From: Larimichthys crocea
Taxonomy: Eukaryota > Chordata > Actinopteri > Sciaenidae
Assembly: GCF_000972845.2 (NCBI RefSeq)
Contig: NC_040032.1
Location: forward strand, 19,524,636-19,588,635
Direction of reading: 5' to 3'
Length of the DNA: 64,000 nt
A program made the position numbers and the translations under genes. The notes under the pieces were generated by a model that searched no databases, was not told the DNA's origin, and saw only the letters and a list, made by a program, of their open reading frames with translations. Shown here one piece after another: positions 24,855 through 35,640 of the stretch. The first letter of the stretch is position 1. Each line of letters starts with the position of its first letter.

Positions 24855-26704
24855 AAATAATAATAATAAAAAAGTTTTATAATAAACTTTTAGAATAAAT
24901 ATAAAACAAGAAGTAAACCGTCTATCATCTAGAGAAATGTTTGTTAGTTCTTGCTTTTGGCCCCACTTCACTCCATGGATATAATGCAGTGTTCCAAGAT
25001 GATGCCACATTCATTCCAATAAATGTTGCTCACTCGGTGAAATTGCCAAAATAGTTTTTCATGCTCAATGTCTAACAGCCTTAATGTTTTTGGGCTTATA
25101 AAGGACATATTATCACCAAAGTTGTTAGGGGAAACATGTAAACTAACAGTTGCTTACGCTACAGGTATATATAGTCCAGCAGACACATATTTCTGTCCAC
25201 CTGATGAATTTAAGTCCAATATTTCGTCTGTTTTTAGCTCTGTTTGGCCTCCACCATGTTCTGAGGGAAAAGACTGTCTGCTAAATACTGTGCGTCAGAG
25301 CTTTTTAAAAAGTAAACAATAGAAATATAGTCTGTCAAGGTTGAAAACAAGGTGGATGCTTGTGGGCCAAAAAGACCAAAAATATGAGCTAAGTTCAGTA
25401 GAACTGAGGGGGACTGCAGAGTTGGGTGATAATTATTCGTGGATTAGTCACTTCACGCCATTCCTTCAACATTACACAACACATTTAATCCCTTGTTAAC
25501 ATATAAATATATATTGATTAGTGCATCTTAAAGCCAGATTTAGATGTCACAGAATTACCTCTTGCACTTAGAGCTCTGTGGGTTATTTTGATTTCTGGTT
25601 CCACTTTGTCAGTGAGCTAACTTGTTCTGTTAAATCAAGGGTTTTATTGTACCACTATTGTCAATGGTTGCATCAGTGTGACTGGGATCTAGCTGGCCTG
25701 ATTGACATTTGATTTATGTCCTTGCTTTGTTTTGCATGAAAAGCACCGTAGATGTTAACAGCTCTGTTGGTGATCCCTCAGTTTATTGATGAATTTAAAG
25801 TAATGACATTATTATTCACTTAAAAGAGACATTTTTTTGATTTCCATTCTTATGCAAGTTTTGCACCAGGAAATTTCATAAAGGCATTTGACACAGATAA
25901 GAGAAGAGCTCTTTGTTGGGTCTGAATAGCAGGTGTGGTGGTAAGGGGAAAAGAGGCAGTCCTATAAAAACCTTTTTGGGTCATGGCTTTAGTGGCATGG
26001 CAGCGACTTTTTTGTATTGAAAAGTTGTGCTTGTAGTATCAACTTTGTCTGTGCTAATTATGTTAAAAACATGGTCCTGAAATATCTTTAATTGTTGGTT
26101 TAATGAGTAGTGGGAATGTCTGTAAGTGTGAAATGACTGTGAGCCACACTGGGCATATTTTCAGGGCATAATGTGAATCTCAGCCCAGGGTAAGTGCTCA
26201 GTAAAAAGGCTTATTGACTCATCGATGTCCCGAAGTTCATTAAATCATTAACCTAATCAGTGGCTATATTCCAGTTCACTGAAGGCTGTACTAATTCACT
26301 ACGCTTACTTTGAGACAAAGGAAAGAGCTGCAATAATGTTAATGGGTCGATATAAAGTCAGTACATCGACACAAGGGTGTCCAGGTTATACACGTTATAC
26401 TGTTGTCAAGCAGAGATTAAATTGTACTTCTTTCTTCCAATTTTCCTGATAATATTTCATTGTTGGAGAGGTTTAGATTTCCCCAAATTGTAACTGAACC
26501 ATGACAAGAGCAAACACTGTATGGGAGCATGTATATCCTTCACTGGTTGGAAATTTGGGGCACTAAAGGACTTAAAACAACACACACAGACATTTATATC
26601 TTCTAAAATTACTTTGTTGCTACATCAAAATGATATGTAATTGGGTGAAAAGTGGTATGTAACATTTTATGACCAACTATTTTACTTATTTTAGTAAAAT
26701 TATA
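24855..26704. other. Non-coding stretch; probable decayed repeat at 25060-25440
   Basis: 25060-25440 (with gctctgtttggcctccacca and tgagggaaaagac) has the feel of a fish dispersed repeat, but I have no second copy in the window to prove it. The rest is unremarkable. Confidence 0.3.
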
Positions 26705-27090
26705 TTGGCAGAGGATGTTGACAGAGGAAGCAGAGAAGAGAAAAAGAGAGTAACTAAGGAAGAGGCCGCTGGACAAGAATAAATTTCTGTCTTTTAGTTG
26801 TTGGTGAGAGCTTTGTGACGTAAAAGGCTGAAAGACATATGCCAGTCTGGACTTCTTGAGGTTGGACTAGTAAGTAATGCTAGTTGGCTGCTATGTCTTG
26901 TGTTATTGCATTTGCTTGATGTCTGGCTCTTAGCAAAGTTGTGAACTGGCTAGTTTATGATCATGCAATACAATAAGTAATTATAATCACATGTGTACCG
27001 CTGTCCATATTTATGACAGTTGTATTGTATTACTCTAAAACACTGGGGGAGGCTCAATTGCTAAAATACCCATTTCTACATAATACTGTT
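26705..27090 (+). repeat. Dispersed repeat family C, copy 1
   Basis: It shares with the reverse strand of 55260-55830 a coding-like stretch (gatg-ttgacagaggaagcagag...), then ggttggactagtaagt, tgcttgatgt-tggct-ttagcaa, and aaatacccatttct in the same order. In one frame 26712-26780 reads AEDVDRGSREEKKRVTKEEA then stops. The GTAAGT after the coding-like part is kept in both copies, hinting that the parent element had a spliced gene. I recognise the repeat as a common fish family but not its class. Confidence 0.65.
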
Positions 27091-28950
27091 TTATAATAAA
27101 TAATAATATCTTGGTCTTCTACTTAAGTTAGTTAGTTAAATCATTGAACAAAAGACTGCAAACAGAACATAAGTCAGAACATTTGTATTTACTCCATATT
27201 GCACAGTTCTTTGTAAGACTAAGAAGATTAGGGAAGCCTCTTAAGGCATTCTGTAGTGCTGACTATCAGTACTTAATGTTTTCTCAACATTCCAGTGCAT
27301 TACTTTGCTTGGTTACTGTTGTTGACAAGTAAGATTGGCAGCAGGTGAAAACAATGTTTTTTTTTTCGCAATCAGTCATATTTGTGTTTCCATATTGTTA
27401 TGGAGAATGGAGACAATCGCACATACAATCAGGTATGCATATGAGTTGATCTCTCGTCTGCCCAATTCATGCTGATAGTCCAGCTTTAAACCCATACAGA
27501 CGACACCCACAAAGACTATACTCCCTAAATTAGTCAAACCTTTTGCCCATTTAAGTGTTCACCTTCAACATATTCTAGTCTTGAACCACTGTTTTCTGCT
27601 CATGTTAATGGAACATCAACAGTTAGCTATCTACTGTATTATGTCTAGGAGGCCAACATTCAGTTTCTTTGACACTGGTCACCAGGCAGCTTTGAGATAG
27701 GCTGGCACCTGAACTACTCCAGGACTCCAAACAGTGGCCTTGCATGCCAAAGAGAGAGCGTCTTCTCTGATCTGGCTTAGTGCAATCACCGTCTGATCCC
27801 AAGGCCCATGCACGGCCCTGTGTACCCAAAGGATAGAAAATTCCATAACACACATGATGAGTGCTTTCTTATCAAACAGGAGAACAAAGTACAGTAAAAG
27901 CTGCTATTCAAATTTAATGAGTTGTGTTGGAGGTATGCTTGTCCTTATGAACCACGTCAAGAGCCAACAGCTCAATGTGTTCTTCAAAGCAAACAATAAC
28001 CAACCTCAGCACTAATTTTGCATGGCAGTCCCCACAGTTATTTCACAATAAAAGTCCCATGTGATTCTCTTTTCATGTGGAACAACAGCAGCAGGCAGTG
28101 ATCCCTTTGAATTAGCAATTAAATTAACACAGCAGATGCAGTCCTGAAGAACATTCTGAACTAACTATTGAGATAGGAGTCCAGATGCTGAAGTGTTGCA
28201 GACTGAGGCAGTCTGTTTTTCCATCGCATTTGCTTACTGGTAATGCCTCTGGTCCTACCTAAATAGACGTATCCTTGTTCCATGGTCCTTTTGAAAAATG
28301 ACTCTATTATGAAGAAGTCAAGCAGCCAAAATAGCCTTTGGTAGAGTGAAACCCCTGATTTATCATCATCCAATTATAGTATTCAGAAGGTGCAGTACTC
28401 TCCACACAGAGAATTATACTCATCCATACTTGATAAGGAATCCAGACTATGTGTAACATGCTGAGAAGACATTCACCGTAGGTTTTTCCACATGTTCAGT
28501 AAATCTTTAATCAAATGAACTCCACCTCCAAATCATTTAAATCTGACTGTCCAATATCCCATTTTTTTATTGAAATGTCATTTTTGACCCACTAGAATGT
28601 CGAGCTGATAAATGCATCAAACCTTTTATATCACTGAGGTGTTACAATGATCCCTGTAGTCTCACTTAATCCATACTGCATAGCATTTATTGTGTATTTA
28701 ACCCTCAGCAATGTAAGATTAATTCATTTAATGCAACACAGCAACAGTTTATCCATCCACCCAGCACGTCTTAACGTATGAAAAATTGTTTGCACACAAT
28801 CAGTCTCTCTCCCTCTCTAACCAGTCACCACAAATGCATTGTTAATGGTGTTTGTAAGTGTATGTGTATGTATGTGTGATTGCATTTCACTTTCCTTTCT
28901 TAATATAGATGGTGTATGAGTTAGGGTTGGTTATTGTTCATTTTACATTT
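27091..28950. other. Non-coding stretch, no gene seen
   Basis: AT-rich unique sequence with a poly-T tract at about 27357-27366. Short frames only. Confidence 0.4.
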
Positions 28951-28992
28951 ACACACACAAACAGAGAGAGAGCGAGAGAGAGAGAGAGAGAA
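28951..28992. repeat. (CA)n-(GA)n compound microsatellite
   Basis: A short CA run passes into about fifteen GA units with one CG interruption. Confidence 0.95.
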
Positions 28993-29073
28993 TAGACTCT
29001 CTTGTGCGTCACGATTGCTGGGGCAGAAGAGGCTTGTTGCTTTTCCATTAATCTCTATTTTGGTTCTGGCATA

Positions 29074-29090
29074 ACACACACACACACACA
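29074..29090. repeat. (CA)n microsatellite
   Basis: Eight CA units within a C/T-rich region (29090-29300) that has no coding signature. Confidence 0.95.
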
Positions 29091-29398
29091 GCACTCTTTT
29101 GCATTGACTTGCCTTCCCTCGTCCTTACTTCAACAGTTTCAAAATATCTCTTTATTCTCGTCATCTTTTCATTCTCATCTCAATACTTTTTCTTCTCTCT
29201 TACTTCTCTAAGCATATCATGTCATGTGTCCCACCCCCTTCTGTTTGTATCTCTCGACCAGGCATGTCTGGTCTCTTCTTCCTTCACAGCAGGCCCCTCA
29301 TTCGGTGGCCTGAAACCCTTGCAAAAACTTGCCCTGTGTCTATATTTATATTTAGATCCTTTGTTTCATTTTTCATGAAACCAAAGCTGCTTTTATAA

Positions 29399-29470
29399 GT
29401 GCAGTGTGTAGGACTTAGGGGGGTTTAGCAATGTAGTTGCAGATTGTAAAACCCCTCCACTCATTCTCCC
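29399..29470 (+). repeat. 'cagtgtgtagga' dispersed repeat, copy 3 (5' end)
   Basis: It starts gtgcagtgtgtaggacttag and continues gttgcagattg...cccctcc, the opening of the family whose later part is at 6058-6250 and 42965-43165. After about 29470 the match is lost. Confidence 0.6.
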
Positions 29471-29530
29471 AATAGTGCATAAACATCCTGAATATGATCA
29501 GCACCGATCCTAAATGTTAGGCCTGATCCT

Positions 29531-29580
29531 GCCTAATTATTATCGTTTTAGCTTTTCATCAAAAGCTACAATAATTAGGC
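29531..29580. repeat. Bulged inverted repeat (11 + 8 bp stem, 4-nt loop)
   Basis: gcctaattatt (29531-29541) pairs with 29570-29580, and tagctttt (29549-29556) with aaaagcta (29561-29568), leaving a 7-nt bulge on the left. Outer GATCC/GGATC pairs (29526-29530, 29596-29600) could extend it. It could be the core of a small palindromic element or a structured transcript. Confidence 0.75.
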
Positions 29581-30009
29581 AGCATAGTGCATGAGGGATC
29601 AGATTTGAAACTGCTTTACAAGTGAAAAAAAAATAAATAAATAAATCAGAACAGAGAAAGAAAAAGCAGCAAAGTAGAAGCGAAATAATTAGTGGAGGAG
29701 TTGTAAAGAAACTCAAAAGTGGAGAGTACTATTGGAATTAGTACTATGGAAATAACGATTATCCTGAATTTATCAAGACAGCAATTATCTGGAGGAAGTA
29801 TTGAATTTTCATTGAGAGCTGACGGCATCAACAGTGAATTAAAGTGTGTGTGTATATATGGTGTATGCAGTATATACGCTCTCTCGGCATACATTCCGAT
29901 TTGATATAAATGTATAACACAAAAGTAAAATGACATAAAAACTAAAAATATATACACGCTCCACTCCTTCACTCGTCGTCTTCCTCCTCCTTAACCTTCT
30001 TTTTTTTCT
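29581..30009. other. Non-coding stretch
   Basis: AT-rich; a purine-rich A-run of AAATA units at 29626-29645 is the only feature. Overlapping frames on both strands carry no domain. Confidence 0.4.
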
Positions 30010-30110
30010 TCTTTATATATATATATACCCTGTATATACCGTATATACTGTATGTGTATATATGTATATGTATATATGTCCGTGTATATATGTATATGTA
30101 TATATGTCCG
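30010..30110. repeat. TA-rich tract with a 28-bp tandem duplication
   Basis: A TATA run (30013-30027) leads into two exact 28-bp units beginning gtgtatatatgtatatgtat at 30054 and 30082. A third partial unit starts at 30110. Long frames here, rich in Y, I and V codons, are artefacts of the repeat. Confidence 0.9.
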
Positions 30111-32303
30111 TGTATGTGTGTGGGTGTGCATATGGGTTTACATGAAAAAGTGTGTTTTGATACCTGGCTTCCTTCCACTTGCTGGACGCCTGCCTCACTC
30201 CGCAGGTTGTCTGAAACCACCCTCACCATTCTTATCTCTCTCCCTGTCTGTTTTCTCTCTCTCTCGCTCTCTCTCTTTCTGTGCCTATGTCTTTTACGTT
30301 GTCTCTCTCTCATCTGTCCCAAATTAAAGCCTCGTCTCCACTCCAGAAACCTGCCAGCCTACAGCCTGTTGATAGGCTTGGAACAGGGTCGCAGCACTGA
30401 TCTTGTCCAAGAGGGTGCCTTTGAAGCAGGCTGGGACACATACACATACACACACTTACTTACACAAGCCGTCCCTCTCCCTCTTCCTCTCTCCATGCTG
30501 TGATGAAGTGGCCAGGGTGCGCCTCTCTCCTGCTCTCTTCTAACGCCTTTTATATTAATGAAGTTGGCCAATACACAGGCATGGATAGTAGAATTGAGAA
30601 ATGGAGTCCAGGGATGCTTTTCAGCCAATATGTTGGAAGTGTAACTCTATCCATTCTGGAAGTTAATGAACTCATCGTTGTGCTGGACCAAGGTTCAATA
30701 CTCTAGCAGGGCAACACATAGTAAAGAGCCCATCCATGAAATATAAAACTCTCCACGTACGGTTTTAAGGAACATTTGTCTGAAGTAGTAGTTTTTTAAG
30801 TCCAAACCCTATTATTGTGATGACACATTTGCTATTTTTGTCCGATTTGATAACCAGGCTATAGATCTTTTTGAGATGCTTGTTAACTCAGGAATTTGAA
30901 AAATATTCTTCCCTTTGTCCAACTTCACTAGCATCAAAAAGTTTTTTTAAAACACCTTGAAAACTTGGAGCGGTGGTCGACCACGTCGCTGCCACATTAT
31001 CCACCGATAATTAATTCCAGGAAGTGTGATGTGTGTCACGCTAAAAAGCAGGGTGCCATTTGATATTCATGAGGTGTCATCCTGTTTCAAATGTCCCCTC
31101 CGGTGGTAGCGTGACAAAATGCAGTTCTATTCAATACCAGGCCTCCCACAGATCTTAACTGGAGACTCATCACTCATTTCCGGTGTGTGGTCGGAGGATG
31201 GGAGGGTTCGGCCTGGTGTGCGAAGCCATTTGTGCATCAAGGTGAGGGATTGCAATCTGGCAGGCGTTCTCTTTTCCAGGGCCAAGCCTGACTGACCATT
31301 AATGTCCTGTGATACTTAGTCTCCCATTGGCCATCAACGACCATGTGCACAGATTCCAGACTCCCAGGAAGGCTTGTCTGCGTTTCCCTTGCCCGTTAAG
31401 TGTTTTTCTACATCATTAATGTTGATAACCATTTAATTTAATTAAACTGATGACATTCAGCTTTCAGTGACATATTCAGAAAAAAAGAGCTAGAGATACT
31501 AAAATGTATTTGTCTTTATGCTTGTATGTAATTTCTAATATAAAGTTTGAGTCATAAGACTTCATAGGATACGAATAAGACAACACAATATGTAGAATTC
31601 TGCATTCTTCAGTCTCTTGTAAACCCACCTCAAAGCCCAAAATCCATGGGTTCTTTTCTGAGCGCAGGCTTTCATAAAAGGAACAAACTGCAATAAGAAA
31701 ACAGGATAAATCACAACAATATTAAAACACAGTTTTAAAAAAATTGTTATAACAAACACACATACACATCTTAAATGTAAAATGTAAAAGAGCACAGTGA
31801 ATACAAAAGCAGTTAATTAGCATTGCAGTCATGTTAATGTCTACAATAATAAAGCTGGCAGTTACATACTGGATTATGAACTGCTATTTTAATTGACACT
31901 CTGTGTGAAATTTGCACTATATTAAATTGTGCATATGATTTACCCTTTGAGGTAGACACAATAGGCCATGTGACTGACATGACTGATGACTTGGACACTG
32001 AAAATGATTGCTAGAACTACCAAAATAAGACCCATGTTGTGTTTAACCAGAGCATCCTTTAACAAGACTTACAAAACAGATTTATTTCTGGAAAATTCCT
32101 TTTTCTCCAAATTAAACCTTCAGACACAGATGAATGTCTGTCAGTTTCCGATCCAGTCCTTGGAAATTCACATTGATGTGACACTACAGAAGAGAAAAGC
32201 CTGTCCACTCCATCTTTTTTTCATTTGTTTACAAAACTCTTTGGATTGGAAGTAGATCGTATAACATAGCCAAAACCCTGTAATCAAGCAATTTGGACAA
32301 TGC
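30111..32303. other. Non-coding stretch; conserved-looking block at 30970-31460
   Basis: A (CT)n tract lies at 30252-30280. 30970-31460 is GC-richer, repeat-free and complex, with a perfect 12-bp palindrome gtggtcgaccac (30973-30984), ataattaatt (31007-31016) and aatttaattaaac near 31440. One frame from 31119 stays open for nearly 60 codons and an aag-gtgagg donor lookalike is at about 31243, but no family is recognised. I favour regulatory DNA over an exon. Confidence 0.35.
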
Positions 32304-32331
32304 AAAAAAAAAAAAAAAAAAAAAAAAAAAA
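32304..32331 (+). repeat. 28-bp poly-A tract
   Basis: Pure A run, preceded by tgc and followed by gacaag. No SINE or LINE body is recognised upstream and no direct repeats flank it, so it may be a slippage tract rather than a retroposon tail. Confidence 0.95.
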
Positions 32332-34787
32332 GACAAGTGTCTGTTTGCAGCCACAAAGGCTCAGTAATATATTTTGTATTGACGGATTGTAGAAGCCGCA
32401 AACAGAAATATCGTATTTTGGCTCCTGCTGCACAATAAATAAGACATTTCACTTTATCATTTCCTTTCCTCTGGATAAGATCTGTTGAAGCTGGCAAAGA
32501 GTATTGTTTATGAATAAGACCAAATCCCTCCATCACAAATTTACTGACAATAATGCTCAAATATTGTTTGCTTGGTGTCTGCTGTGGAGGCAGCAGTGGC
32601 ATCAAATTAAATATTGATGCTCTGCCTTTCTTTGATAATCTGCAAGAAATAAGAAACTGTGAAGAAAGTGTTTTGTCGCTGCTAAACTTTCCCATTTTGA
32701 CAAACACTGCACCTGTAATTAGATGAGCTGTTTTAGAGGCCTTTATGCCTAAAGGAATTCGGTTTTTAAATCTTTTATGCCTTAGGGATGTTAAAAATTA
32801 GGACAGAAGGAGTGGAGAGGAAAAACAAACACAAAGCATCCAAAAACAAATGCAATAAATCTCTCACAGCAGATTTTAAAAATACTTCAATATCATAGTG
32901 AGGTGAAGTCAAGTTGCCCAAAATGTATCATTGTTTATTGCCGCACGTTTGTGTATGTGTCTCTGTGTGTACAAATGTGTCCACCTTTGCAGTGTGTAAA
33001 TGCCCTTGACAGCAAAGGCTGTTGGAATGCTGAACAGCGATGCTTGTTACCAACCATTCTCTCCCTGCAATCATTTCATGATTGCCACTGATAGAACACA
33101 CATCACACACATACAGTAGGTAGTGGGTAATGTGTGTGTATGTGTGAAAGCCTGGTGGGATAAAGAATAAACCCTTGTAACTAAGCAGAGCTTCATGATT
33201 CATGCTAATACGTAATGCCATTTTCAAAAGAAGAGATCAGAGATGTACATGCAACATGTAGGGATAATGACACTGGCCTCTACCCTCTGGAAGTGATGTG
33301 GGAGACAAAAGGGACTGCTATGATGTGTAAGGCGAGGGTCATGTTAATGAAATGTATAGGCTACTTTTCTGCTTACGTTACTCATACTGTAAGAAGGTAT
33401 TCAGTGCACATTGACTTGCAGGGGCTAGTCCTCCTGATAACATAAACCTTGTTTTGTGATGAGAGCCATCAGAAGTGATGCTACTGAATGTTCTAGTTAT
33501 TTTTCCTTTGCAGAGGATAGGGCTGTCTATGGCTTTTTGATGGTTAGCTTGAGATAGCAGTTAGAAAGAGTGTGCAGAGACTTTTACATATTTCCCCCAT
33601 CAAGAAATGATACTATCTAATCTTATACTGATGTCGCAAGACCATTATACAAGGTCCCCCCAGGAGCACCTACAGTACATGGCAATCCTTTTTTTTTTAC
33701 TGCAGAAAGGAAAATGTATTGCCGTTAGTTATTCTCCAAGTAATAATGGACCTGCCTTACTCGAGGACTTCTGGGTCCCCAGGGCACTTACCTGGTAGCG
33801 TTGTGGCGTTCACACATCCTGACAGCATTTGTTTTGGTATTTTAACACCAATATATGAACTATGAAGTGAGGTGAAGGGTGGAGGAAGGGCACAGAAGGG
33901 CCAGTGCTGAGATGACAGCTCAAAACAGCTCAGAAAGGGTCCAGATTTAAAGTCTGACAAGAACAAGGTGATTGGTTGGCAGAGGTCATGGCAAAATCAG
34001 ATTGGTTGAGTGGCGAATCATAGGAACCGGCAAAGTCAGGTGACAGATTGAGTTAACAACACAGCAAAATATGCATTAATGTGACACATGCATCGCCTAT
34101 GAGAGTTTAATCTCCTTGATTAAAAAAAAACCAAACAGCTAAGTGTCATTTGGTGGTGTCTTATTCCAACAAATAAGCAAAATTGGCATTAAAAATGTAT
34201 TAAAGGGTTCAGCTTGATGTAACTTGAAGACACCTTGTTATCTATGCTGTATGTTTCTTTTAATATATGTGCTCATTACATGTGCATGGCAAAATCTCTT
34301 GGGAGCAATAAAAGGTTTAATTCCAGCTGCGATTCACTTCGCTCCAAATCCATGTTGAATACAGAACAAGTACAGTATATCACCCTCTGCAGTTAACAAG
34401 ACCCCTCGGCTCTTGACCTGTGGATCTATAGAGAAAGTGTCTATGGCTCAGCAGTAGTCAAGAGCAGCCATAGTTTTTCCAGCAAAGCTGACAATGTCAC
34501 GGCTTTCTGTGCCTGCCGCTGAGGGCAGGTCCGGCGCCATAAATGTCACTCTGTCTTTGATGGGCCCTTCTGTGGATCGATGCCAATATGTAGCATATCT
34601 CTCTCCAGTCACCTAACCCCCATCTGTCCATCCATTCATTCATTCAAACATCTATCCACCTCCCTCTCCATCCCTCCCTCCCTCGTCCTCCTTTCCTTTC
34701 ATCTTTGTCCATTTATATCCATCCCCCTTTTCCTGCAGGCAGTCTGAACTCTTCCCTCTTCACCGCTCACTCTTTGTCATGAATATA
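32332..34787. other. Non-coding stretch; conserved-looking blocks at 32340-32760 and 34380-34570
   Basis: 32340-32760 is complex unique sequence; the 179-codon minus-strand frame crossing it runs through the poly-A tract (as poly-Phe) and is not a credible gene. 34380-34570 is CpG-containing and balanced. 34620-34740 is a long C/T-rich tract (tccatccattcattc type) ending in tgcag. A perfect minus-strand donor (cag-gtaagt) is at about 33784-33792. Confidence 0.35.
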
Positions 34788-35640
34788 CAGTACCAGTCCA
34801 AAGTTTGGACACACCTCCTCCTTTAAAGTTGTTTCACTGTTTTATTGCTTCCTACATTGTAGATTAACACTAAAGACATCAAAACTACAAAATAACACGT
34901 ATGGAATTATGTGGTAAACAATAGTTTTTGTTTCAAAGTAGCCAACTTTAGTGTTGATGACAGCTTTGCACACGTTTGACATTCTCTCAATCATCTTCAT
35001 GAGTCACATGGAAAGCTTTTCAAACAATCTTCAGAGAGTCCCCATATATGCTGAGCATTTGTTGACTGCAGTCCAACATATCCCAATCCATCTTAACTGG
35101 GTTTAGGCTGGGTCAATCTGAAGCCATCATCTGATCAAGTCATTTGATGCAGCACTCCATCACTCCTCTTTTTGGTGTGTTTTCTGTCATTTTCCCATTT
35201 AAAAAAACAAACAAATGATAGTCCCAATAAGCACAAACCAAATGGGATGGCATATTTCTGCAGAATGGTATGGTAGCCATGCTGGTTAAGTTTGCCTTGC
35301 CTTTTTTTTAAAAGAACACTGTCACCTGCAATGCACTCCACACCATCACACCTCCTCCTCCATACTGCATGGTGGGAACCACACATGCAGATTTGTTCAC
35401 CTTGCATCTCACAGCTCACAGGATATGGCGGGTAGACCCAAAAAGCTCAAATTTTAACGTATCAACCCAAAGTACAGATTCCCACTGATCTAATGTCTAT
35501 TTCTTGGATTTCTCAGTACAAGCAATTCTCTTCTTTCTCTCAGTAATGGTTTCTTTGCAGCAATTAGACCATGGAGGACTGATTCAGGCAGTCTTCTTAG
35601 AACGGCAACGTTAAATTCTCAAAGTCCCTGTACCACAGCC
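34788..35640 (-). mobile_element. Tc1/mariner transposon, truncated, one TIR present
   Basis: The left end reads TA then cagtaccagtccaaagtttg (34786 onward), a terminal inverted repeat of a vertebrate Tc1 group. From there to about 35640 the minus strand carries decayed transposase in correct order. The other end, including the N-terminal DNA-binding region and second TIR, is missing: the full family is normally a little over 1.2 kb, and here the match stops near 35640 without an inverted copy of the TIR. The flanking TA fits the Tc1 target site. Confidence 0.88.
34930..35620 (-). pseudogene. Tc1-like transposase pseudogene
   Basis: Minus-strand pieces in order: DQWESVLWVDTLKFELFG (about 35424-35490; first catalytic D kept), VVPTMQYGGGGVMVW (about 35325-35370, in a different frame), NDRKHTKK (35167-35191; second catalytic D kept), a damaged SPDLNPIE block reading LTQPKPS, and STNAQHIWGLSEDCLKSFP near the C-terminus (about 35000-35060). 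At least one frameshift and several stops disrupt it. It is a dead DDE/D-type transposase, not a host gene. Confidence 0.85.

Noticed and set aside
30054..30503. 149-codon plus-strand open frame
   Set aside because: It is created by TA/TG and CT simple repeats; the protein is low complexity.
32168..32707. 179-codon minus-strand open frame
   Set aside because: It runs through the 28-bp poly-A as poly-Phe and has no domain or splice context.
33784..33966. Minus-strand exon ending in a perfect cag-gtaagt donor
   Set aside because: The donor is good, but no acceptor or recognisable protein precedes it; a single donor hexamer is expected by chance in 64 kb.
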